Source: Sanguinoderma infundibulare
Lineage: Eukaryota > Basidiomycota > Agaricomycetes > Polyporales > Polyporaceae
DNA length: 64,000 nucleotides
Assembly: GCA_032821775.1 (NCBI GenBank)
Contig: JAVLRN010000002.1
Span: 2,480,001-2,544,000, forward strand
Direction of reading: 5' to 3'
Made by a program: the position numbers and the translations under genes. The notes below the pieces were generated by a model. That model saw nothing but the letters and a program-made list of their open reading frames with translations, was not told the DNA's origin and ran no database searches. Below, in pieces: positions 10,796 to 22,310 of the stretch (its first letter is position 1; each line of letters begins with the position of its first letter).

Positions 10796-13700
10796 CTATC
10801 GAGGACCTGACGAAGTCGATGATGAAGGCGCAGCCGCTTCCAGCTGCGCTGCATGCTTCAGCTGCTCTTGTCGCTGGAATAGTAACTCCGCCCACAAAGG
10901 ATTTGGCGGTATCCGACCGATAAGCGCTTTGAGGATGTTGACCCTGCAATCACCGACGAAATCAGCGTTTTGCACGAGACGAGCAGAACGGACGCCAAAC
11001 TGACCAGTCATCCTTCTCCTGCTCCGAATCCGCGATGAACGTGATATATTCGGTGTCAAATTTGAGCAAGAAACCATGTCTTCCAGCACCAATTGCTTCG
11101 TCGTCATCGTAGCTATGGGTGGTTCCGCCCGACGCAGGGCTTTGGATAGTATCCTTGTTACCACTGTCGATGGCCGTCGCCTTGCGAAGGTCTATGCTCG
11201 CGATCGCACGCCTCGTGACATCGTTATACGCGATGAGGTTCGAGCCGATGATCCTTAGGTGTCGACGACGTAGGACCTGTGCAACAATTTAGAACTTCTG
11301 CGGCAATATCGCCAAACAATGGGTCGACTCACATTGCAATCACCACCCAGCTGCGTCAATGTCCCCTGCATGTAACATGACTTGTGCCACCTCGTATGCG
11401 TCAACCCACGATGACACTCCTCCAAGCTCTGCGGCAGCTGCTCAGGCGGGATACCAGGCAACGGCGGCAACCGAAAGATATGCAGAACGATCTCGCCGAC
11501 CTGCATCGCCTGTGCCGTGACACCTACTTGCGTCTTCTGGCCGATGAGCGGGAAGGTCGTCTCCATCAGTCGAGTATCGCAATGAGAAGCGATGTCCTTG
11601 AACGAGATGAACGCGCGTGCAAGGGTGCCATCCGGTTTAAGGTAACGCGCGAGGTTTTCGGGGGGTGAGAACGCCACAGAGGGGACGTACTGTGGCGGAG
11701 GAGAGGGGACCGGGGAGGCAGCCCGCTGAACGTTCTTGCCCTTCTTCGGGGACCCGAACAGGAAGCTTCGCATACCACCACTCTTAGAGTGGTTGCTGCC
11801 ACCTTTCGAAGCCGGGACTGGCAAGGGCTGTGGCGGAGGCCGCTGTGCGGGTGCTTGACACGCTTTGACCTGGGCTACGATGTGAGGTTCTCGCTTGACC
11901 TTGATCGTGAGGGTGAACTCTAGCTTGCTATGTTCAATCCTGTGGACGGTTGCAGTTACAGACTGGGCAGCAATGAAATGTGGGGAACGTACAACTCGAA
12001 CTCCTGGTCAATAGAGCAATCGCGAGCAAGTGCAGAATCTGGCGTGGTCACGAAGTGGATCCCGTTGTTCAGGGTGCAAGTGATCGTTGTAGGTTCCGCA
12101 GGCACGGGGACAGTGAGGCCTGTCAAACCGACAACTAAAACAGCAAATCAGCTACCGTGAACAGGTCAAGCTTCAACGTTTGGCAACACCTACCCTTGAC
12201 GAAAACCTTCCCATGAGCCTTGCCGGTCTTCTGCTGCTGCTCGCGGAGTGCCTTGAGTTGCTTCGCATGCTCGTTCTGCAGCTTGGCGTTAATCCACTGA
12301 TGCAACCTTCATATATTCAAGAGACTCACCATATCGGACGGCCTCCGAATCGTACGCCAGGCTCTCCCTGTGTCCACCTCGCCATTGACGCGCGGCGCAT
12401 CCGCAGCATAGATCGTCTCGGCATGTTCTCTCACTTGATACTTCTACAAATTCGTAAAGGCAGCATGAACATCTTCCCGGGCCCCAGTAAGATGAACCCA
12501 GAACACTTACAGCACGCTTCATACCCTCCCGCTTCTTCAACTCCCGATTGATAGTGGCAGCGAGGGGGGCATCGTCACCCCTCAACGCCGTGATATCGAG
12601 CAGCCCGTCGTCTGTTGAACTCTTCGCCCGCCGGTGCACTGGTACTTGAGTAGGGATCAAGCGTTCAGCATCAGCAGACGCTGGACGGGGTGCGATGACA
12701 ATCTCGGGCACAGGGGAGCCTATGTCGCTGTCATCTTCGTATTCGGCCCGCCTCAGCTCACGCTTCTTGGCGAGGATCAACTCCTCGCGCGCACGACGCG
12801 CGTCCTTGGCAGGGGGCGGTGGAGGTGGTGGCGACGAGCTGAGAGAGGGCGCCGTAGGAAGCGAAGGAAGAATAGTGGATTGGGAGTGAGAGGAGGGCAT
12901 ACCAAGGTCGAGTCCCATATCCATACCCATTCCCTCCTCATCGCGGACGATGTCCGGTAACGAGAATGTTGCAGCCTGGAGGTCCTCCGTCACGGCATCC
13001 ACCCTCAAGCTTCCAAATGATCGATTCTGTGGCTCTCCTGCCTCGCTTTCCGATGCCGACATGACAGACGTCTCCGTACCCCCGGTCACGACCGAGGTGT
13101 TCGCACTAGCACCGACGCCCGCACCTTGCCCGATGTCTTCCATCAGCCGATCCAACGCGCTCACGTCTCCGAGGTCCACACCGCTCTCGCTCCTGCTGTG
13201 TCGTTTCTCGCGCGCGCCGATGGTGACCCCAAGGCCCGCACTGACACTCATACCTTCCTCGCCCAGGCCGAACCCATGCTCGAAATCGAGCTCAAGCCCG
13301 GCAAAGGCGCGTTTGGCTTCCAACTTGGGGTCTTGCCCCCTCGACATGCCCTCAATGGCGTTCACACTATCGGCGCGCTGAGCGATGGACGACCGGGGCG
13401 GGTCGATGGGTTGAGGATCGGGATCGATGGACATGACACCGTCATGCGTGGGGTTTTGTCCACGCCTCATGGGCTGGACGTTGTGGGGTATCTCGTCACC
13501 TGGCTCCGTAGCGCGCGAGACATTCGCGTCAGGATCGACGCTGTCGTCCTCCGGAGAAGCATGCATCACGTCGTCCTCGCCATTTTCAGTGGACACAGCG
13601 TGGGGAACAGGGCTGCCACTAGCTGAACGGCTCGTCGTAAGAACTTCTTCACTGCGACGGCGGAGAAGGCGTTCCTGAATAACCTCGCGGGTGATCAATG

Positions 13701-15257
13701 GGCTCGCACGGCCATTGGTGTTAGTGTCACTAACACCACCCAAGCTGGATGTACTGGAGGGTTTGAATAGCTGGCGTTGGAACGGAGAACCAGACCTTGA
13801 ACGCGGAGAGCTGAAGCGCGAAGGGGTGAGACTGGGGGTCAAGCGGGCCTCGAGGGAGCGGTTGAGGGCGCGCTCGAAGGACTCGTCCAAGGACCTGTCG
13901 ATTGGGGTGCCGGATCGAGAACGAGAGGGTGCTCGGGGAGAAGAGTCGGCGATGGGAGCGAAGGAAGCTTGAGTTAGGAGTTCGCCATTGAGGGAAGGAT
14001 CGGGGAGAAGAGAGACGCTGTCGAGGTTGGTGAGGGAAACCTCGGAATGGCCGATTGAGAGATTGGAGGGATCTTCGAGGGAGTCGTTGTCGCGGTTTGA
14101 GCGGAAGGAGTCGTCGAAGCCCGAGGGAGGATCTTCGTCCTTGATTTGAGGCTGTGAGTCTTGGGGATGAGGATCTGTGTTGAACGATCAGGATTGAACG
14201 AGATCGAGTGTCGAGAAGGCGATGGGTTATGACGGAAGATAAAGGAAGGGCGGATGAGGACATAAGGACCACTGAACGAGACAGTAGCGATAGACGAGGA
14301 ACACTTACGTAGGGAGTGAGATGACGAACCTTGATGAATGAGTGCGGGGGAAGTCTGGCGAGGAGGGCGAGGGGGTTTGGGAGGGGATGGGGAGGGAGGG
14401 AGGAGTTGAACATCCTCCTCGTCTTCCAGTCTGGGAGGAGTGTGTGGACGGCTGGCGTGGAGCATGGAATCGACCATGCCGGTGAGGGAGTCGTCTGCTG
14501 GGTGAGAATCGGACTGGAAACTGTCGTCCATGGAGGGGTCTTCGTCCTCGTAGCTATAACCATGGCCGTAGAGGCCTTCGTCGTAATACTCGTCAAGGCC
14601 TTCTTCGTCTGCAGAGAACTCGAGAACGTCGCATCGTTCGTCGAAAGTGACGGTCTTGCGACGCTGATAGCGCTGCTCTCCTAGGCCACGGGGACCGACC
14701 ATCTTGCGTGAGGAGGAAAGGACGCCGCGAACGGGGGACGGGGCGGGGATGGCCGAGGGGGGGAGTGGTCTGAGGGTGAGTTTGGGGGGAGGGACAGGGG
14801 GAGGGGGGTCAGAAGAGGACTCGGAGGAGCGACGGAAGGGGCTTTTGGTGACAGGCTCCTTCTGGAGGAGGCCCTGGAAGCCCTTTGATTGTCTTCGCTT
14901 GAAGCCGAGCGGTTTCTCGTTCTCAGCCTGAGCGTGCATCGAGTCCGGACGGGGGCGTTTCTCTCCACTGACCCTGCGGGGGGAGTGATTTGGGAGAGCA
15001 TGGGGGATGAGGGTGCGGAAGGGGGACTTTGTAACGAGGTTGTTGTCACGGACGTGCTTGAAGGAGACGGAGGAGCGACGGGCGACGGGGACCTGGACCT
15101 GGAGCTGAGTGTGGTTTGCAGACGGGCGGGGAGAGAGGCCCTGGCGAGGACTGGGCGACGAGTGCTTGTTGATGCGGAGGGGCGTTGTGGGGCGGGCAAG
15201 GTCGGGCTCGGGGGAGTTGGACTGGAGGCGTTCGCGGAGGGGATGCACCGAGCTCAT
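10796..15257 (-). CDS. BUD4: Bud4/anillin-like protein with C-terminal PH domain
   Basis: A cortical scaffold related to budding-yeast Bud4 and fission-yeast Mid1/Mid2, which organise septins and the division site. Model complement(join(10796..10943,11005..11276,11333..11939,11993..12134,12194..12275,12330..12443,12511..14174,14309..15257)), 1,325 residues, every phase consistent. The first 800 or so residues are Ser/Pro-rich, with an RRKTVTFDERCDVLEF segment near residue 200 typical of fungal relatives. An anillin-homology region follows the GKAHGKVFVK segment (about residue 930), and the last 140 residues are a PH domain with SNLIAYNDVTRRAIASIDL, FLLKFDTEYITFIADS and NPLWAELLFQRQ. A methionine 16 codons upstream (15305) is a possible alternative start. 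The next gene (15538, plus) starts 280 bp away in divergent orientation. Confidence 0.88.
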
Positions 15258-15537
15258 CGCGCGACGGACGACGGCGACGGTGACGGCGACGGCGGGGGGA
15301 CGCACTCGGGCAGCACTCGGGCAGTCGGCGGCGGTTTAAAGACCGTGCGAACCGCGCTTTGCCCTCGCTCTCTTGTTCAACAACACGCCCATCATGTGAC
15401 CGCGTCGCAGCCGCCGACGCCGGGGCTTGGATTAATACTATTGACTTGTGCGCGACGGTGGCTGGAGGGCGTGTCTCAGTGCCTGCTTTCATCGTCCACC
15501 GCCTCCGCTGGCAGCCGTCGCTGGCTCAGAGTCCGAG

Positions 15538-16562
15538 ATGGCCACGCAGGAAAGCAACATCGTCGCGCTATGTCAAGCCGCAGTGTTGGACATGTCCAGC
15601 CCCGCCCTGCACCTCCAAATCTACGGTACCGCACACATTCCACGTCCATCCGCCCTTTCAGCTCATCCATCCTCCAGACGCCGTACAGCACAATGTAGAC
15701 CGGCATCCTAATCCCACCAAAGCCCCGCTCCTCCCAGTCGTCCTCTACTCCATCCGCAACATTCTCGAGCCCTCCTTTATCCTCGACCAGATTCCCGAGC
15801 TCCTCCACCTCATCGTCCACCTCGAGATATTCCGCAATAACACCCTAGAAAAATCCCTCCGTGTCCTCCGCCGAGACAAAACCTTACGCAGAAAGAACAA
15901 CCCCTCTCTCCGTCTTCTTTCCCACGAGGAACGCGCCGCCCTTGAGAGCCTCACCGAGAATTCCTGCGCAGACGCCATGCGAACCATCTATCGCAAAGTC
16001 ATCCACGGATGCTGTCTTCTCGTGCATACTTTCCTCTCTATCCTTGGTCGCAGCCCGCTCATCACCCCTCCATAGCACATTTACCATGTCTGCCTCCCGT
16101 ACGATCCTCACACTAGCCCCAACTCCTACCCACCCCTCGACTATGTCATCGACTACTTTCCCGCCTTCGCAAGGCGCGACGACAACGCAGCCGATGCCTC
16201 TGCCGACGCTCTCAGCGACTTCCCATGGAACTACAATCTCTCACAACAGGAGCTTCGCGACAATGCAGAACAAGGCGAGCGAGCCGCCGAATTTTTGGTC
16301 AAAGCCTCCCAGTACTTCGCTGACCCCAACCGCTACTGCCTTGAAAACGGGTATGCTATCTCTAGCTTCCCATCTTTCTCCTCTAACCGTCTCTGACTCA
16401 TTCAGATTCCAACTCGGTGAGTCGTTCGAAAGCATCTTCAAGCCCCCCCGTCAGGAGGAGACCGTGGGCGCCATCAACATTTACATGGAGCTAGTCCGTC
16501 AAGCTGCAGTCGCTCTCAAACCCGTCCTCGACGATTCCGACCGCTCAATCTTATCGCCGTGA
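15538..16562 (+). CDS. Protein of unknown function, exon structure partly unresolved
   Basis: Exon 1 (15538..15625) joins in phase at 15678 through a 52-nt intron, giving a start beginning MATQESNIVALCQAA, then a helical segment with LLPVVLYSIRNILEPSFILDQIPELLHLIVHLEIFRNN broken by polar turns. The last two exons are also clear: one ends at 16350, spliced to 16406..16562 through a 55-nt intron, and contains PWNYNLSQQELRDNAEQ and the C-terminal stretch FQLGESFESIFKPP. The join between about 16000 and 16117 does not close in phase with any GT donor I could see, so there may be an extra small exon, a non-canonical splice or a frameshift. No family recognised. It shares a divergent upstream region with the Bud4-like gene. 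Confidence 0.55.
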
Positions 16563-17790
16563 ACCACTCCCTACACCACGCACCCTCCTTCTCTTCGTAT
16601 CTGTTCGAGCCCACGTCACTTTCCGACTTGCGACACGGCCGCAACGGTAGCATAACGTTGCTCTTAGGTCTTGACTGTGTAGCACGATCGCGACGTGACC
16701 GGCATTGTAACCCTTCTGTTCGTGCCCCTGTCGTCCACAGCAATCTGCGGACACTCCCACCACGTACTGCACCGCTTCCACCTCAGGCGACAGTTGTGGT
16801 CATCAGAATGCCAGCAATGCGTCTATTTCGTATAAACGGTTTTTGCCGAGCTTGCTTCTACCTAGTACCCGTGCGCTGACGGCGCACCTCAAACTCTTGT
16901 TCATCACAGCAATCCAACTTCAACCATTGGGAGTATGTGGTCGAACTGCCGCATCGCCTCGAGCTATATACGGAAATTTATGCTCGGCCAAGAGACAATT
17001 ATCAAATACATGTTCGCGAAAGCCCGGTACGGTCGGAAGGAGGACATTATTTGAATTCAATATGCAATGCGTCCTTGGATTGGAGGCGAGTCGACCGGTG
17101 CTCTTTCCATTCCGCACAATTCCGCGACATGCTCCGCGGCATGTAGGGTTGTAATTCGCTTTTCCATTCATCCATGCGCATGCAACGAACGCAATGCATC
17201 GTATGGCCAGCCTTTGTCAATAGGCTTTGCGTGCCGCTTACGTGGGGGGGGGGCTGTCGCTACAAGCTGTCCTCTCCCAAAGTGGATTCATTCTGCTTGA
17301 CAAAAATGCGGGTGCGTGACATTTTGACCCTAGCTTTGTAGTAAGATCCGACATGCAATCGAGCTCGACGCAACGAGCATCACCTTCATCGTCAAGCCCA
17401 TTTCTTCCGAGCATCGACTTCATCTCGACTCGGATGCAGACTGTTTGTTCCGCGTGAAGTGCAAAGGGGAGGAGGCTTATAGTTAGTTATCTATCGCTCT
17501 TGAAAGAGTGATGTGCGGCTGTTGGCACGGGATACAAGACACAACTCGTTTGATACAGCACAAGGAAGAGTGCTCTTGTAAGTGACCGTTCCAGCGGAAA
17601 ACAGATGAAAGAGACGAAAACGACGACCATGCGAAAGAGATATCCGCGTCAGGTTAGGGCGATTCGTGCCCATGAACTAGGCCCTGTGCAAGCGTCCGCG
17701 TAGAGTGCCGGAGGGGGTTGGTGGGTACCAAAGGGAGATGGGCAAGGCCGCAAGCATATATGTCGTTGGAAGGGAACACGGCCGCGCGCC
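16563..17790. other. Gene-free interval
   Basis: No gene supported. A run of nine G residues lies at about 17243-17251. The left part is the 3' flank of the preceding plus-strand gene; the right part borders broken gene fragments. Confidence 0.5.
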
Positions 17791-18842
17791 TCACGAGATG
17801 ACGAAGAGGGTGGCACGGAAAAACGGACGGTCGCTGCTCGACGCAACACGCCCGAATGCGAGACCCTTGCATGGGGAAGGAAGGTCCTTCAAATTTGTCG
17901 GAGTTCGGCAGAGGATAGGCCGGATACGCTCGAAGCCCTCCCATTTCCTGAACGAGATCGCGACCTGCCGCGTCTCGTCCCCAAACACCGTCTTGATCCC
18001 GAATTCGAAGTCGTCCGTACGAACCATCGTAAAGTCGACGTGTGTCCGTTTGCACGACGGCATCGTCTGTTGTGGCCCAGAGACCTTCGGGAGCGCTGTT
18101 CCCTGCATCCACAGGTGCGGATCAGCGCACATCTCCTCACTGTCATACAGAGACGCTACGCACACCTCCACCCACAGCTTGTGTAGGGGAACGCCGTCTG
18201 GGGGGATGACGTGGAGACATACAGCTCCCAAGGCCCAATACAGTGATCAGCTTCTCCTTCCTGGCTGGGTCCGCAAAGCAACGGCGGCTAGAACGTCAGC
18301 CTGACCCTGCTCATACGATGGCTTGAAGGGCAGCTTGAGGACTATAGCAGTCGTATTGTCGATGGGATCGAATGGCATCAGGGAGAGCATCCGTAAAGCC
18401 GGATTTTGCTTAACGGCTTAACGGCTTAACGGAAAATGGCCGTCCTCCCCCCCGGATTTTGGTGGATATCCTGGGCAAACTTCTACCTCCAACGTGTCGA
18501 GGAGACATCTCTTTGTCCCCCGCCGTGTGCCAGTCAGAGTGCGGGGGAGCGGTGCTGGTAGAAGGGAGGTCGTCAGTGGCGGAACTTATGGGCGCTTCGA
18601 GACCTGCTTACGGCTTATCGGCTTACCGTGCTTAACGGCAGCTTAACGTGCTTAACGGTGCTTAATGGCCCCGTTAAGCACCGTTAAGCAATTTCCGGAA
18701 GTACTGATGAGCAAGCCGTAGCGTTCCGTGGCCAGTACCATCAGCCAATGCGGGATGGTGAAAGAGAACTGGTAGCGGGTAGCGATGATCTCGTAAATGG
18801 TCCCGTCTTGGCGAGCATGCAGCGCCGTCTGGGCTGCACTCT
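17791..18842 (-). pseudogene. Broken coding region of unknown family, interrupted by a 300-bp element
   Basis: Two minus-strand pieces appear to belong together. The upstream piece (about 18700-18842) reads through DGTIYEIIATRYQFSFTIPHW; the downstream piece (about 17791-18398) reads MPFDPIDNTTAIVLKLPF, then an in-frame stop at about 18269, then a long open stretch with HVIPPDGVPLHKLWVEVCV and THVDFTMVRTDDFEFGI. The 18399-18698 inverted-repeat element lies exactly between the pieces. I do not recognise the family. The upstream piece follows directly on the HET fragment with no gap. Confidence 0.5.
18399..18698. mobile_element. 300-bp MITE-like element with terminal inverted repeats and GCTTAACGG sub-repeats
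   Basis: The left end CCGGATTTTGCTTAACGG (18399) and the reverse complement of the right end, CCGGAAATTGCTTAACGG (18698), match at 16 of 18 positions, and both continue into further CTTAACGG copies. The element holds about ten CTTAACG-type units in either orientation, clustered at its ends, and has no coding capacity. Flanking bases read AAAG on the left and AAGT on the right, so a 3-bp AAG target duplication is possible but not proven. It interrupts a broken coding region, which supports insertion. Superfamily not assigned. Confidence 0.7.
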
Positions 18843-19430
18843 AATGATGGATGGCGGCCCAGGACATGCGTTCGGAGACGCTAACGCTGTCGAGGGAACG
18901 CCTGTGGGTGACGATGTCGCGGCTAATGCCCGTGAGCTCCTCCACCACCGTTGCGAGTATATGTTGGGAGCCAATGGTGTGCCACGTCTTGGAAAGGAAG
19001 ATCTCGCGGGTGGGAGCGATAAGGATGCGGGATCTTCGTCATCCATGACGTCGAACAGGAACGCGTAGCAAATACCCGCGTCGGCGTACCAGACGAACAT
19101 AGAGTTGATCGACTCAGACAACTCTGCGCTGCTGTCCTTGTTGATGCAACAAGTATCGATCCATACCCACTCGTAGCCTGCGCGCTCTGCAAAACGACAG
19201 CACTCCCGAATCTTGTGGTGCACGCGTTGAGATTCGCGCGGTACGTTGCTCGTCTGATGACATCCTTCGATGACCTTTACCAGATCCTTACGAACCCCAG
19301 ACGTGGGACAGGATTGCATAAGGAACATCCTTTGAACTGTTGAAATGGTGGAGGGTTGCATCGCTTGTATGAAGCAAATACATGAACATGCCTGTAAAAA
19401 TGCCTGAGCCAGATTTGTCAGGGAGACCAC
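18843..19430 (-). pseudogene. HET-domain gene fragment (heterokaryon incompatibility)
   Basis: The minus strand reads KIRECCRFAERAGYEWVWID followed by TCCINKDSSAELSESINSM and VWYADAGICYAFLFDV, the core of the HET domain; the intact gene at 22.3-24.3 kb has the same order (WLWVDTCCIDK, ELSEAINSMYAWY). After the LFDV block the frame shifts: the next HET block (LIAPTREIFLSKTWHTIGS through VSVSERMSWAA) continues in another frame, and the expected RGWTLQEL segment between them is missing. Homology then stops and an unrelated sequence begins. There is no HET start with the usual LLDT box. At least one deletion and a truncation make this non-functional. Confidence 0.75.
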
Positions 19431-19930
19431 CGCCCTCCATCACTCACCGTTCGGCGTCAGTTGTACACCAAGGGATGAGAAAGGGCGAAGCGAGCGGGTG
19501 AGGGAGATGGTCGTTAACATGAGAGAGCCTTCGCATATATACGTAAGTGCATGCCTTGAGCGTGCCTCTAAGGCGGGGTCTTCTGGACACGTTCTTCGGA
19601 AGTCACAACTGCCAGGTACTGTATACAAACCTGATATGTGTAAGGTGATGACTCGGATGTCGTCGAAGAGCTAAGGCCCAGAACGGCCAAACAGCCTCGA
19701 GGTGATGTGGATGGCTTCGCGATAGCACGAGATGCGTTTGAACCTGTATCGTCATTCCCTTAGTCCGGCATCGATATCACAGCAACACGCATGGCCGTAC
19801 GCTTGGTTCGGACATAATAGCTCGGTCGAAGGAGGGAACATCGGAGGCGATTGCGACACCGTATCATGCTTCGGGCAGGGACAAACCAAGCCCCATATCT
19901 AAAAGTTCACACGATTGACTGCTCGACCAC
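19431..19930. other. Interval between the HET fragment and tRNA-Gln
   Basis: No coding region visible; this is the former 5' side of the HET fragment and the upstream flank of the tRNA gene. Confidence 0.4.
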
Positions 19931-20051
19931 GGCACTATAGTGTAGTGGTTTATCACTTGGGATTTTGAACATGTGCGTTGATCGATCAGTCCCCCGGTTG
20001 GTCGGCGAGCATGGATCTTCCCATAACCCAGGTTCGAACCCTGGTAGTGCC
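19931..20051 (+). tRNA. tRNA-Gln (anticodon UUG) with a 49-nt intron
   Basis: Halves at 19931..19969 and 20019..20051 give a 72-nt mature tRNA. The acceptor stem is GGCACTA paired with TAGTGCC; the D arm is GTG/CAC around a TAGTGGTTTAT loop; the anticodon stem TGGGA/TCCCA encloses TTTTGAA, with anticodon TTG reading CAA. The T arm carries GGTTCGAACC. The intron (19970..20018) starts after the base 3' to the anticodon, the canonical eukaryotic site. At 49 nt it is long for a nuclear tRNA intron. A T-run (TGTTTTTG) shortly downstream can act as the RNA polymerase III terminator. Confidence 0.93.
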
Positions 20052-20234
20052 TTGATTGTTTTTGTCCTGTACCTTCATTTACTGTTCGCATTGAACGGAC
20101 CAGCGTAGAACAGGATAATACCAATGTGCATGGTGAACGCTTGAAGCTTGAACATCAAACATATCCATTATATATTCCTAGCCCCATATGCGATCATGGC
20201 TTAACTACTCCGCCATCCTCCTGGGGCCCCTCAC

Positions 20235-21568
20235 TCACTCAATTACAATACCACCTTGCTTCATGCTCCATCCCAACTGCTCATACGTCCATCCGTGGAT
20301 CTTTGCATCCATGCTGACGACGTGAAACTTCAGAAGTGACCGATGCATCCCTGGCTTCCGATGTATGGCGTCGATGACCGCCATATCCTCGTCCGCGAGT
20401 TTGATCAACTAGGATGGTACTCCTGTGATCCCGAGTAATACACTTCGAGTAAGATATACGTACTGTGATATTTTGCTTCATCCGCTCCGGGTTTACGCTC
20501 TTGGGAATCACGACCGTGCCGCGCTGTAGACCCCAGCTCAGCGCAACTTGGCTCGGGGTGGAGTTATGAACCTGTGCGATCCTAAGCACGTCCGGGTCTT
20601 CGAGGAAGACGGGTTTGCCCTCGAATTCGCCTGGACGACCTGCAAAATGCAAATTAGGGACTCTCTCGGCCGAATGGACGAACAGGTCGTAAGTACCGAG
20701 CGGCGAATAGGCGGTGAGAATGATCCCTTTCTCATCGCAGTACCTCTTGAGCTCGACTGAAGGCAAGCACGGATGCATCTCCACCTGATTCGTCGCCGGC
20801 ACTACCTTCGTCTCCTTCAAGAGGACCTCCAACAACTTCACCGAGAAGTTCGACACGCCGATCGAGCGGACTTTCCCCGTCGCCAGAAGTTTCTCCATGT
20901 CCCTCCATGTGTCGATATACGTCGGGCTTTCTCCATACGCGATCATCTTGTTGTCCTCTGTGTACGCCTGTGGCCAATGGATAAGATACAGGTCGACGTA
21001 CTCGAGATCGAGCTTGTCGAGGGACTCTTGCAGGGATTCCGTGACCTTGTGGTGGTGATGGTTCGGAAGCTTGGTCGTGAGGAATATTTCTCCACGAGGG
21101 ACGCCAGACTCCCGAATAGCCTTGCCGACTTGCTCTTCGTTCGCATATCCGTATGCCTAGGCATACTAAGCAAAGCTAGCAAGGCGCGACGCGATCAGAA
21201 GCCGTACCGTGTCGATATGCCTGTATCCTAACTTCGTTTGGTGAGAACCTACTAATCGATACATGCATAAGTTGGAAGTAAATACCTGCAATGCGGTCTT
21301 GCACATTTGTTCCGCTACCTGTCCGCCACCGTCCGGACCTAGCCAAACACTATCGATAGGGATCAGCCATAGGCGAAGGCGGACTCGCTTCCTGAACACC
21401 CTCTTTTTCACCAGAAGGATAGGCTGCTTGAGAGCATTCTATGCCTCATCTCGCGGTGCAGGCGGTGAACCTCGTCTTGATTCGAATAAACGTAGGCACT
21501 TACCCCATTCCAACGGAGGGCATCTTGTAACCCGAATTGAGGGTAAAACTGGGGATATCAGCCGCCAT
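20235..21568 (-). CDS. Aldo-keto reductase
   Basis: NADPH-dependent reduction of aldehydes or ketones. Model complement(join(20235..20408,20464..21156,21208..21231,21286..21349,21504..21568)), 339 residues, all phases closed; exon 3 is only 24 nt. The catalytic tetrad is in place: Asp50 and Tyr55 in RHIDTAYGYANE, Lys80 in FLTTKL, His111 in LYLIHWPQ. GKVRSIGVSNF, NQVEMHPCL, AYSPLG and a cofactor-binding VIPKSV block follow. The C-terminal loop, which sets substrate choice, ends HGWTYEQLGW. Substrate cannot be deduced. It resembles fungal glycerol/xylose-type reductases in length and motif order. Confidence 0.92.
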
Positions 21569-22310
21569 TGGTCTGGAAGTTCAGAATCGGAGACTTGAGC
21601 ACGGCGTCGTTGATGGCGGAATATCGAGCTGGAGTACTGCTGTAGTCTTGAGTCTCTTTTATACATGTGCCGTTGAATTAGCGGAGGCCCTGTGGCACCG
21701 ATCAAGCTCAAGATTGGCCTGCTCGAAATAACTCGTGTAAGTACTCGGACCGCGGGCTACGCGGCAACGTACCACCTGACGTGTCGATTGCCCAAACTAG
21801 GCTACGCTCAGCCTCAGGCTGCAAGGCTGGCAAAAGAATGTATGTGCAGATGTGAAGCCAGATGGGCTCGCAAAACATCCTTCAGCTACATACTGGGAGC
21901 TGCCATATCCGTTCCCCTCATGGAGCTCCCGGGCCGGGCATGTGTCCTTACTTATCGGCGGCCGTCGTCTGCTCGCAGCAGTCGTACATGCTTATCTCGT
22001 CACGGTATCAACCGACCCAGGTTTTTATGGGACGGATTAAAACCAAAACCGCCGTTCTAGATCTCCCACGGAGGCTTAGTATTCAATCATGACAGTTCCA
22101 GTGACCCGTGTCTCCTCGGAGTAGTTTCCAGCACTTGATTTGACCGAGTCCTCTTCTGTGTGCAGTGAATGTAGCAACCAATCGAACCAAATTATACATT
22201 CGACATAATGCTGGAAACATGCGATCAGGTCTTCATTTCAAGAGTCCAGACAACGCGCCGTGGAATACCAGAAAACGTTCGGGTGCTGAATGTCCTTCTA
22301 GCCACTTCCC
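21569..22310. other. Interval between aldo-keto reductase and HET gene
   Basis: Plus-strand frames at about 21.7-22.1 kb are open for up to 370 nt (an LAKHPSATYWELPYPFPSW segment in one of them), but three frames overlap and no start, splice or family evidence picks one out. A gene remnant is possible. Confidence 0.35.

Noticed and set aside
14889..15698. Plus-strand open frame over the start of the Bud4-like gene
   Set aside because: Antisense to the supported exon 1 and rich in Gly/Ala/Arg from GC-biased codons.
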